DNA from: Phlebiopsis flavidoalba
Lineage: Eukaryota; Basidiomycota; Agaricomycetes; Polyporales; Phanerochaetaceae
Reading direction: 5' to 3'
Assembly: GCA_035772785.1 (NCBI GenBank)
Contig: JAOCPU010000007.1
Coordinates: 1 to 64,000 of the forward strand
DNA length: 64,000 bases
This document shows positions 54,345 to 64,000 of the stretch, one piece after another. The notes beneath the pieces were generated by a model. That model searched no databases. It was not told the origin of the DNA and worked only from the letters and a program-made list of their open reading frames with translations. A program made the position numbers and the translations under genes. The stretch's first letter is position 1. Each line of letters starts with the position of its first letter.

Positions 54345-56140
54345 TTAGACATAACCATTGTATGTTCGCGGTCGAACTTTTTCCAAGCGTGCTTTTCGTA
54401 CTCCTGAGCTTGGCTTTGCGTTTCGGTCTGCGCATATGATGATTATTTGCGGATCTATAGGTATAGTAATGGGAACAACGGGTGTTACAGCACCGGTAAC
54501 CGCGCGAGGCAATGAGGCGTGCGCGCTGCTGCATACTCAGGAACCGATCCTTGAAGAGATTACCTTCAGGCTTCATGGCACGCAAGCTCTCGCTGAGATC
54601 CTCGCCAAGCTGAACATCTATTTCCCCTTCGGGGACGAAGTGTTTGCCAAGTCGCTGGCCCGCGAGACCCTTGGCGAGTTTTTTCTTGCTGCCTTGCTCA
54701 GGGCGTGACGTGCGCGAAGAGCTGCCTTCCCGCTCACGCACGACCTTGAGTGTGTGCTTCCTGAGCGACTTGGCGGACGGTACGGAGGCAAGGAGACGCT
54801 TCTGAGCCGCGCGTTCGGCGAGAAGAAGACGTTTCTGCTGCGCGAAGCTTTTCCGCCTTTCGTCTCTCTGCTAGCCTTCGTCTTTCGCTCTGGTATCTTC
54901 TTCGCAGAGGGCACCTCGGTCGACTCTTGCAGTTCTTCCTGGTCGTCCTCTAATCTCCCTGCACTGCCATGCCAGGGGCCGTACCGATGGTCAAAGCATC
55001 GTCTTTTGGGGCGTGCGACCTTCGTCGGCGCAGCTTTCCATCTGTTCCTTCGTCCTTCGTTCGTTTGAGCCTCCAGTTTTCTTCCTGAAACGCTTCTGGG
55101 CTTCTGCCGGTCGGCGGCCGCTTGTATTAGAGATGTTGAGCTGTCCAACCGGTGGGGGATTATATTGAGGTTCCCTCGTGCGGGGATTGTGACCTGCGGG
55201 TACTGCGATGTTGTTTCTTCGGATGCGGGGACTTGTAGGTTTCTGGACGTAAAATAATGGTGAGCACCTGTAAATGTTAGACGGAGTAAGGATCTGTACC
55301 TTTGGGGGCCAGCCTGCTTAGGCACAACGTCCACTTCATCATCCTGCGACTCTTCCGGGGGGGTCCTACGGGTGTCCTTCCTCAAAAAAAAAACGCTGTT
55401 CCCACACATCGTAGTCACCACTTTGCTTAGCTGCCTCGCTCAGTTCCAATAACGCCATCTGCCCGAGCCTAGTTCCGTCTCGGGTCCATAACGGCATTGA
55501 AAGTGCCCTCTCCGCATCTTCTTGCCAATTCTGAGTTTAGCCTCTCCTTCTCTTCGTGAGTGATCTTTTTGCGTCTTTCAACGACGAGGTAGAGTGGTAC
55601 GAGAGGATATCGCCGGGACTGCAGATAACAAGCCGCTGTGCGAGATCCGAATCCGTGCGGAAGAAAGTTGCGACGAGCTAAAGCTGGAAGGCCCTTATGG
55701 CTTTGCGACACACTGGAAAGCAGAAGATATAGTAGCGTATCATGAGGAGAAGTTACAGAGACTTACCCTTGTTCGTCGCCCGTAAGGTCTACTTGGAAGA
55801 GATTTCGTCTCGTTCCTTCTTTTGGTGAAGCACAGAGCTTTTAGATGCAATGAATAGTCATTCCCATCCCTCAATAAGACCACAAAGCAGCATTTCAAGC
55901 TAGAAACTTAACCCTGTTACCCTCTCCTCAACTCGCGCTCTGTCCAGACCCTCCTCGACTGCAATCAATGTCGATGTTCTTCCTCCATGGCGTTTCTTGC
56001 CTTTTGCGACTCGACTGTGTCCCGCTGCGAGGGCGCACCAACGAGGCAGATGTTTGTGTTCTGTTGCTGTTTTTCACGCCGGAAGGGGAGCAAAAGCTGT
56101 AGAAGTAGAGAGGCCTTTTGAGAGCCTGTAAGAGAGGCAA
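54345..56140 (-). CDS. NOP53: Ribosome biogenesis protein NOP53
   Basis: Nucleolar factor that binds the 27S pre-rRNA/5S RNP and recruits the Mtr4 exosome helicase in 60S maturation. The N-terminal block SSRKRQETPWRKNIDID, frame-shifted into VEEGLDRARVEE, lies at 55935-56020. It matches the family's SRKGKKAWRKN...EGLE signature. FQVDLTGDEQG follows (55770-55800), then a lysine/arginine-rich middle. The C-terminal signature is strong: GQRLGKHFVPEGEIDVQLGE, DLSESLRAMKPEGNLFKDRF and LSMQQRARLI (54515-54660). After a 46-base intron it ends YEKHAWKKFDREH-like, as in other members. A stop at 54345 is reached with one frame change; otherwise the frame stays open to 54050. A run of A on the plus strand at 55385-55395 is one clear frame-shift point. 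Confidence 0.85.
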
Positions 56141-57717
56141 CCATGATAGACGTGCAAGCTAGTAGACACTGCGTAAATCTCGAGGCTTCAGAGTGCATCC
56201 AAGTTTTCGTAAACGCCCAATCAAATAGTCGCGACAAACAAGTACAAATACGTGCGACCCTGACGTCGGACCGGGAAATCCTCCCCTTGGCAGATCCTGA
56301 ACAGTGATGAAAGGTTTGTGTATACCTTAGACAGTAATCATCTTATGAGCTTTAAGTTAATAATGAGCGTAGTACCTCTCCACGTCACTAAGTACTCGTA
56401 CATTTGAGTGTACATTACTCAACCGCGGTCCAACAAACGTACTACTTATCTTAAATCTTGGGCTGCGGTGGAGGTGGTCCTATCCTAGGGGCTGAACCTC
56501 CGTAATATATCTGAAAAATAATTCTATGTCCACGTCTCATTTAACATACACCGTATTCAGAGAGTACGTGGAGTTGTTGTAGCGAGGATATAAACAGTAT
56601 GCGAATATAATGAGGGCAAACACGCGCAAATAAATACTGCGGCTGGCGCCCGCTCGTCTGAGCTGATAGAACTTTGTGGGGCTGCAGCCTGGTATTGCCG
56701 ACAAAGTGCGAGTACGTTAAATGGCGAAGACGGTTCTACGGGTCTGGGTGATTCTATGATTAAGTAGTTACAGTAGAAGAAATGTAGAATACCCATCGAA
56801 TCCGATCGAAGAGCTGTCGCACAACTCACAATGGGCGAGCTAGCTTTCTAATCAGCGCGAAATGACACCCCATACTTAAAGGAATCAGAATGATGAACTT
56901 TTAGTGCTGCCAAAGAAAAAGGATTACGCCGAGGACGACTCGCGACGATTTGGAATGGCTAGCGGGGAGCAAAGACGCCTTCCCTGTAAAAGCTTCCCGT
57001 TGACAGCGTCACAAAATGTATTTTGACAGAACTTTTTCTCCTCATGGCAAGACTCTGCCTATGGCCCGAGTGACTCCCCATGCGAATCCTCCAGACTGAG
57101 GACCCGTCCAGCCCGAAGTCGCTAACAGGGATGCGGGAGATGTGACTTGTCGTCGTGTTGGAAACGATTATCCGAGTCAGCGCGCCGAGGGTACTCGCGA
57201 TATCTTGGCGGCAGCTGCGCTGCTCTTGTGTTTCTGGGCGTCAGCGGCGAGCGCGTCAGCCCTGACCGGAGCCCGGCCGGACATCAATAACGGAGAGCAA
57301 AAAGCCGACAATTCAGATAGGACACTTGCACAAAACTGGTTTGTCTTGCAGTACCTCAGTTGGGTTATGGTTAACACGAGGCTTCGGGTGGCAATGGGGC
57401 AGTGTAGCTACAATTGAGATCAAGCGATGCGCCCTTGTAGAACCTTGTGGGAGGTCGCATCAATGCCGTAAATAGTTAATTTCGGCGCGGAGGAACTACA
57501 CTTCCTTCCTTTCTTGGAACAAAAGACGCTCATTCCGGATGTGCCAAGACGAGGTACGCTTGCCGCCAGCTTGCCGCCGCAACATAACATTGTGCACCGA
57601 CATCAACCGCTGAGAGGTCCTGAGGATCAGGTCATAGTAGAGGTATATCATTTCTAATTCTTGTGTGGCGACGGACCTGTCGACTTTCCCCGCATTCGCC
57701 CTTCCCCCGCGTTCGAC
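56141..57717. other. Intergenic region with a weak signal-peptide ORF
   Basis: A divergent interval between NOP53 and the alginate-lyase-fold gene. A plus-strand 91-codon frame at 57142-57417 contains a hydrophobic stretch (ILAAAALLLCFWASAASASA) resembling a signal peptide, but no conserved continuation. I treat it as chance. The stretch 56300-56560 is AT-rich. Confidence 0.4.
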
Positions 57718-59553
57718 ATGCTCCCCAGTGCCTCCACGCTCGTTTTTCTGGCCACAGCGACACTCAGCATCGTTCCCGCCGTCCATTCTCTTACTGGTTA
57801 CGCCAATGACATTTCTCAACCCTACGGACATTCTGAACCACAACTATACCAACACTCATCTCGCTCAACAGACTATTCTAGCATGGGCTTCCGACACTAC
57901 GGACGGGGCGCCCTGGAGTACGTCGTGTGACACCTAACTCTCACTACATCGCTCATGCTTCTCGTTACCTAGCTGTTACGAAGAAGCTTTCAATCCGCCC
58001 TCTGGAGACGCACATGATTATATGAGTCTGGCTCCTTAGTGAGTTCTATATTACCCTCGTATAGATGTAGCCTGACTTGCACAAGTCGATGGCCCGACTG
58101 CTCAAACGTCCACAACACCACTGCCCTGACGGCCCAAGAAGGTGAGCACCTTCACTTCAAACTTTGATATTCAGCTGAACGTTCGCAGTCTGGCAGCAGT
58201 GCAACTACACCACAGTAGACGGAAAGCTCAACGCCGACAACCGTGTCGTCAACAACATAGGCGACTTCGAAGACCTTGCGGACGCGGTGCTGTACAATTC
58301 TTTGTCATGGCACCTGAGCGGCAGCGATACCTATGCCACCCGGGTCGTCCAGTGGATTGACGCCTGGTTCCTGAACACCGATACCGGGATGAACCCGAAC
58401 CTAAACTATGCTCAGATGCAGGGTGGTCCGGACGGACAAGTCGGAACTCACACTGGTATTCTGTAAGTGAAGCATTCGCCCTTTCGATATATTCTATTGA
58501 CTTGGGTTAAGGGATTTGAAGTGCATGTCCAAAATCGTCAGTGGTGTGCTTTTACTGCGTGCAGGCAAGGCGTCTGCGTGGACCTCCGACATCGACTCTG
58601 GCTTGAATGCTTGGGCAAAAGACCTATGTTCAATGGTTGACCACTGCGGATATTGCACTGCAAGAAAAAGCGGCTACGAAGTAAGTCCGTTCAACAGCGA
58701 GTTCTCACGTTTTGAAATTCATACCATCTAGCAACCACGGCTCGTTCTACTACAATCAATTGGCGGCCATCCAGGTCCTCCTCGGAGACAGCGCAGGTGC
58801 ACAAGCCACCATTGAGAACAAATACTTCAATGGCATCTACCTTGGGCAGATTTCGGCTAACGGGGATCAGGTGAGTGTATGCTGGACTATTTCAACGAAG
58901 ACTCACTAAGCGATGCCAATTAGCCTCTCGAGTCTGCTCGTACCCGACCCTATCACTATCCGCGCTTACAACCTGGCTGCTATATGATCGTGAGTGACGT
59001 ATTTTGACTCTCAAACCATCAGCTTCACGAGATCTTCACGGACAAACGCCAAGATCGGCGAGTACGTCGGAATCAACGTCTGGAACAAGACCACCCACCG
59101 CAGGCGCGACGATCAAGACCGGCGCTCGACTACGCCATGACCATCGCACCCGGCTCAGAGAGCGACTACGCGGCAGAACTGTACCCGAACATCGCCGCCT
59201 GTAAGTCGGGGGGGGGGTGGCCGCCAAGTACGGCGACGCGGACGGCAAGTATGCCGCGTTCCTCGCCAAGGCCGAGGGCAACGGCTACGTCAAGGACGCG
59301 AGCTTCTACTGGAACCCAGCCGTTCGACGACTCGGGCTTTGACGTCGCGGGAACGGTCCCCTCGGGCGCGAGTGGTAGCACATCGAGCCCAGCAGCGCGA
59401 CGTCGTCGGCCGCACATGTGCCAAGTCGACCGTCGGCACCAAACAGGAGAAACTACGCTTTCCGTCTCGGCTTCGAGTCGTGGAGGGCCTGGGGCATGCT
59501 CTACGGAGCTTGTGGCTGTCGTTATGGTGGCCTCTTTCGCAGAGTTCCTGTGA
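57718..59553 (+). CDS. Secreted alginate-lyase-domain protein, probably GPI-anchored
   Basis: Extracellular protein with the (alpha/alpha) barrel of the alginate lyase domain (Pfam PF05426); fungal members probably cleave uronic-acid polysaccharides. The start at 57718 gives the signal peptide MLPSASTLVFLATATLSIVP. Then come TGYANDFLNPTDILNHNYTN with THLAQQTILAWAS (across one frame jump) and YEEAFNPPSGDAHDYMSLAP (57970-58035). TTVDGKLNADNRVVNNIGDF and WHLSGSDTYATRVVQWIDAW follow (58210-58370), then NLNYAQMQGGPDGQVGTHTG. The catalytic-groove block NNHGSFYYNQLAAIQVLLGD lies at 58733-58792, and LESARTRPYHY...YNLAAM around 58930-58985. Both are hallmark motifs of the domain. The Ser-rich tail ends in a hydrophobic stretch (LVAVVMVASFAEFL), consistent with GPI anchoring. 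The substrate is unknown. Confidence 0.8.
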
Positions 59554-59855
59554 GCTCCTACCTATTTATCACGCCCTAGACACAGCGTAGAACGCTGTTA
59601 TTGTCACATACCACCACTCGGGTGTGTCTCTCTATTTCGTTCTTCGCATTGCTACTTCGTATCATCGTCTCGTTTTTGTTATCTTACTTTTGTCAGACTA
59701 TGGATGTAACCTGGGTAAATATGTGAGATATTATGAATAAGTAATGGTCACAGTGGGCTTAGAAATTACTACAACAACACAAGTATAAAGCACAGTCCGC
59801 GAGTAGCGATGTTCATAGTTCGGGTCCAATGTTAAATAAGAACTGCAATGTGACG

Positions 59856-61953
59856 TTAGCCGGCTCGATCCAACCGTCGTAAGGAAAACGTACGATCCTG
59901 CAAATGGCTTTGTAGTATACTGTCTTGGACTGTGGATAGAGTGATTAACACACAGGTGGCTAGGTGGATTGGAATAACCTTACTAGACGCAAGTGTGGCA
60001 GAGGTCGCATCAGTATCCTGTCCCTTCGTCAGCCTGGATGGCATAGCGAAAGAGAAGAAATCAACGCACAATGACACTTGTAAAGAAGGCATAGAAAATT
60101 CCGAGATCTCGGCGAGTATTCTCTCATGTAGTCTCTGAACTTGTCCTTAATATCTGTGAACGCGCGACAGTCTAGCACGCCGTCCCATGAAAGTGCCGAC
60201 GAGTACTCACACTTCGAAAAGGCGGGGACGGTGATATTTTCTCGTTGGCCGTATCTCGGGATGGACTTGACTACCTGGACACCGCTCTCGGCGAGTTTCT
60301 TCTGCGACAACAGCGATCACATTTGTTCAAGAACACTGCAAGTATCATGAGATCTCAATATGACGAGCTTGAGACCGTAGGGACGTACAGATGATGGTGC
60401 AGTCCCTCCAACAGCTTTGAGCCGATGATAGCCTTCCACAGAATGACCGAGTCCTTCAGTCGATTCACTCGGCGGTCTTCATCAAGCTTCTCGTCGAAAC
60501 AGGATATTGGCGCGAGGAACAAGATAGCCTGTACGTCATCGAAGTACGGCAACCACGCGTGTCGCTAGAGTAAACGTGTTTAGCCCGCGACTCTCCGTAG
60601 GGCAGGAAAGGGCACGTACAGAGTTTCGTGCACCACCGACGTCGTATATCCTCCACTCTGTCCCGAGGGGCACGATATTTGAGGGTTCCATATGTCAAGG
60701 AGTATCAATACGAGGTCGGGAATCTAATGTCACAACGACTTACTAGATCTCAGGAATGGTATGCGATACTCTTGTACCCCCACTGTGCGCAGACAGACGA
60801 GCACGAATCACATCATCGTCGATTGGCTCGTAGCTTCGAGACGCAATCCTGGGGATGTTGTCAAGGAAGCTGCGTGCCGTAAGTATCAAGTCGAGAACAA
60901 ATGTCAGCCCCATCACGCACTATTCGGCAGAATCCTCCGAGCGTGATTCTTTGTCTTCGAAGCAGTTCGCGAACACAATCATCATGCCAAAGCGCAAGCA
61001 TGTCGTCTCGCAACCGGCAATGACGTCTGTGACGTCGTGGCTCATTGACATCGGGCGTGCAGAGCTGTGCTCGACGTCGTTCTGCACAGAAGACTTCCAC
61101 GCGTAGTGTGATCGGACCGCGAATTCTTGATGCTTTGCAGACACTGGTGACTGACCGGGATAGTCGAACGGAGTCGCCACAAGAGATGAATAGTCTCCAA
61201 GCAGAGACGAACTCGCGTGATCTCCTCGGAGGCCGCACCAAGAAGTTTTTTGAGATCATCTTCAACTCGACGTAAAGGCCCTAGGGGCGAAGCTTAAGTG
61301 ACTTGTGTGCTTCCGTAAACTGAAGGGGCTGATGTGGCAGCGTGGGGGATAGAGGCGTGGTCGAATTAGGGAAGTCGGGGGTCGTCCTGGCTGGCTGTCT
61401 GGAGAGAAATGTGGTGTCGAGAAGGAATAAAATACGGCAAGGAGTGTATTCATGGGTGGGAGAGCCGGACTTTGCCTCGGCCAGAGCAGAAGCAAGTACC
61501 CCGAGCATCGTTGTTGATGGCGCGCACCAGATTTAGCTGGACGATTACTCGCCATGAGCTGCGCTCCTGGTGCCAGACATCCGGCGCATGTATCATTTGT
61601 ATGTCTTCTTGTGGGGGTTATGTTAGTACATCTCGCGGACTATGCGCGGCGAACTTACTCTTCAGTGTTGTAGATTTACCTAAGTCCATGCTCAGCGGAG
61701 TGATTCGATCAAGAAACCTAAAGACATACCGCTCCGCGCTCTGCCCAAGCAACAGCATCTTCAGCACCTTTTGATTCTTGAGCGCGTCACGTTCCCTCTG
61801 GATCACAGCGTCGATCCCCTCACTGACCCGTCGGGCTTCTGCTTCCCGTTGTAGACGTAGCTCGCGCTCGTCATGTGTCTCGTTAATGGGGGGCGTGAGC
61901 AACACTGAGAGTGGGTCCTCGTCTGGCCTGCGCGGTACAATCATTCCGGGCAT
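59856..61953 (-). CDS. Heterotrimeric G-protein alpha subunit
   Basis: Membrane-associated GTPase that relays receptor signals. The start at 61953 gives MPGMIVPRRPDEDPLSVLL, an N-terminus longer than the canonical myristoylated MGxxxS form. It is followed by the helix RERDALKNQKVLKMLLLGQS. The P-loop is split by an intron: GQSAE, then GKSTTLKS (61660-61745). FQMIHAPDVWHQERSSWRVI with VQLNLVRAINNDA follows (61510-61590). The switch and alpha-3 region reads WLPYFDDVQAILFLAPISCF, then DEKLDEDRRVNRLKDSVILW and KAIIGSKLLEG (60410-60560). The stretch from the NKxD loop onward includes KKLAESGVQVVKSIPRYG and DKFRDYMREYSP (60120-60305). The C-terminus has ITLSTVQDSILQSHLQD and a stop at 59856-59858. 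The absence of MG at the N-terminus suggests a divergent, basidiomycete-expanded G-alpha. Confidence 0.88.
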
Positions 61954-63192
61954 TCTGGACTAGGCAGCGGCGGCGCCGAGGGTGCGCGGAACGTGCGCGA
62001 AACGGATCGGGCGAGCGTCGGGAGGGCAAAGTCAAAGGAAATGAAGAGCGGGCGAGCTTCTGCCTTTAAAGCGTTGATATCAGAGGCTTGACGACCAGAC
62101 AGGCTGCCGACTGTCCGACAGATCTTTGGGCGCCAGAGAATGAGCCAATGATTTCGATTAGTACGGGGAACAGCCGAGAGGTGTGTGTGTGTACCGCCGG
62201 AGAAGCACGCTGGATGAGATTTCTGGTGCCTAATGCGAGGGGGCATGCAGCGGATCGCGAAACGGCAAGAGGAAAAAGACCTGGGTTTATTCCATCTCAA
62301 AAGCTGTGAGAAGTCAATAATTAATGCGTGGACCCCCCTGAAAGCGACTGTGCCTGCACGAACCTCTCATCTGGCCCTGCACAAGTTTCGGCATGGCAGC
62401 GGCGCACAGATGAATTCTATCAGAACTGGAATCCCACGTCAGGACGAGTTAAATCTCGAGGTCTGTCTCCTCCCATCTTGCGTCTCAAATCTCGATGGAC
62501 CACCGGCGGACGCTGCAGCGAAGCTTTTGCTGGAGTCTGAGACCAGGCGCGGGGGCATAGCTTGGGTGATGGCCAGGTGGTAGAACATTGGTGCGCCCAA
62601 ATTGTGCGCCATTTTGTCGCCACATTTTTCCTAGGACGCGCGAGGTGCGTTGCTTCACACGTGGAGGCGCGCATGCCGGCAAAGATATTCGCGTTGCCCA
62701 GGCGGACTGTCTTCGCAGTTCAAGGGGAGCCAAAACAATATACCAGCGTGATTCGGGCTACTGCAGCCGAACCGAAGACATATGCCAGATCAGGAGGCTT
62801 GGGAGACCATGGTGGCACGTCGCCGTCGTCTTCATGGTCGCATGAGGGACGAATATCCGAGAGAATGCCGTAGCCTTAGACATCAACCGACAGGGTTTAC
62901 ACAGCCGCTGCGAGTGGGCCAACGCAGGGACCTCATTGACTTTCCTTAATTTCGTGAGAGAGCACCGGTCTAACGAACTGCCAACACAGTGGGGAAAGGA
63001 GATGGATGGCGTCTCGAGACGACCCAGAGGCGTCGGTACAAAGCGCCCGATGGCCCCAGCGCGTCGGGCGTTAAACGCGCCACGTGCGCCGTTTCGGTGA
63101 AGCGCGCCCTTCCACGTCTCGCTGGGGTTCATAGCCTGGTTACTTACCACCACCTTTCTCCTCGGCCCCACCACCTCGTCTTTGCCTTCAGG
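61954..63192. other. Divergent intergenic region, 1.2 kb
   Basis: It holds the promoters of the G-alpha gene (minus) and SEC11 (plus). Overlapping short frames at 62230-62870 have no recognisable content. CT-rich sequence just before 63190 fits the SEC11 promoter or leader. Confidence 0.45.
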
Positions 63193-64000
63193 ATGTTTGC
63201 AGACGAGCTCAAGTCTCTACGAAGGCTTGGTGTGCGCCATGTACGTCCGTGCACTCTCAGGTTTTGGGGCGTCACATAATATTGCATCCAGGTACTACTT
63301 CAGGTACTGAACTTTGCGTCAGTACTTACGACCGGCCTTATGATCTGGAAAGGCCTTGGACTTGTCTGTAATACCGAATCTCCGATTGTTGTAGTCCTCA
63401 GGTGCGTCGATCACCTCCTTAGGTCTCACAGGCTCTCATCGGTCACAGTGGCTCTATGGAACCGGCCTTCTATCGCGGTGACCTCCTATTCCTTACAAAC
63501 CCTGCGAGCGAACGATACCATACTGGCGATATTACGGTCTACAAGATCCCAGGCGCAGACATTCCGATCGTACATCGCGTCATGGAGACGCATGATGCCG
63601 TGTCAAAGAAAGCAGGGTGAGTTACCACTCCCCACAGTCGAATGCGAACAATCATCTAATGTCACCACCGCTACCAGATACATTACTGCGAGTCCTTTGG
63701 CACAACGACAATTGATATTGACGAAGGGCGACAACAATCCTGTTGACGATATAGAACTGTATCAGGGGTTAGAATGGCTAGAGCGAAAGCATATTGTTGG
63801 CAAAGTACGAGGGTACGTGTATTTCCTTTCGCCTACTTTGATTTTGTGTGAATCAATGTGTCGCTAGGTTCTTGCCATATGTTGGCTACGTCACGATCGC
63901 GATGGTACGTAGTGTATCAATAATCAACTTAAGACGTGACTTATCTTCGTCTGCATATAGAAACGACTTTCCGCAACTAAAATACGCGTTGCTGGGAGGC
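63193..64000 (+). CDS. SEC11: Signal peptidase complex catalytic subunit SEC11 (3' end cut by window)
   Basis: ER membrane serine protease that removes signal peptides. The start at 63193 gives [17 protein letters not shown] 51 bp intron follows (63241-63291). The next exon reads [20 protein letters not shown] with [16 protein letters not shown] (membrane helix). After another intron comes the catalytic serine block [17 protein letters not shown], then [20 protein letters not shown] with the catalytic histidine (63440-63590). DAVSKKAG ends an exon. Later exons give [20 protein letters not shown] and [12 protein letters not shown], then [12 protein letters not shown] and [10 protein letters not shown] at the window end. 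Only a few C-terminal residues should be missing. Intron borders are canonical and, unlike most neighbours, the coding frames are nearly intact. Confidence 0.92.

Noticed and set aside
57142..57417. ORF with a signal-peptide-like hydrophobic stretch
   Set aside because: No conserved continuation, no intron signals and no family; such stretches occur by chance.

Overview
The window is nuclear DNA of a filamentous basidiomycete fungus, most likely an agaricomycete. The genes are split by very short GT-AG introns (51 to 61 bp where I could place both ends). The gene set also fits: a polyporopepsin-like aspartic peptidase, a GH28 pectinase, a NoxA-type NADPH oxidase, a microsomal P450, a cysteine-rich metallothionein and a G-protein alpha subunit. 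There are no operons; genes lie on both strands.

Almost every recognisable gene, including essential ones (eL34, SEC11, PIG-F, NOP53), has conserved protein blocks that jump reading frame inside exons, often at homopolymers. The simplest explanation is an unpolished long-read assembly. Gene boundaries given here were read by following conserved blocks across frames, so exon-level detail is approximate unless stated.

Layout. 0-9 kb: secreted aspartic peptidase (-), the end of an uncharacterised membrane protein (-), a gene-poor stretch, and a secreted GH28 enzyme (+). 9-22 kb is a strikingly GC-rich block with the NADPH oxidase, an unknown protein, a bZIP transcription factor and a transaldolase-family protein, all (+), separated by long stretches with no recognisable gene. 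22-27 kb is compact: an unknown gene (-) diverging from PIG-F (+), a PHO13-type phosphatase (-) and ribosomal protein eL34 (-). 27-30 kb has nothing I recognise. 30-34 kb: cytochrome P450 (+), a 75-base poly-T run, a possible membrane protein (-), and a tiny three-exon metallothionein (+). 35-40 kb: a tandem duplication carrying two paralogous small secreted-protein genes (-), with a 526 bp Tc1/mariner-type MITE and a hairpin in one copy only. 40-47 kb: several lineage-specific unknown genes. 47-56 kb: a large acidic FHA-domain protein (-), a universal stress protein (-), a WW-domain protein (+) and ribosome-biogenesis factor NOP53 (-). 57-64 kb: a secreted alginate-lyase-fold protein (+), a G-alpha subunit (-) and signal peptidase SEC11 (+, cut by the window edge).

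Functionally the set combines secreted breakdown of plant polymers and protein (aspartic peptidase, GH28, alginate-lyase fold), redox and stress handling (NOX, P450, metallothionein, universal stress protein), secretory-pathway housekeeping (SEC11, PIG-F) and ribosome production (eL34, NOP53). I found no gene cluster that looks like a new defence or biosynthetic system. The most informative items are the metallothionein micro-gene and the duplicated secreted-protein locus with its MITE.
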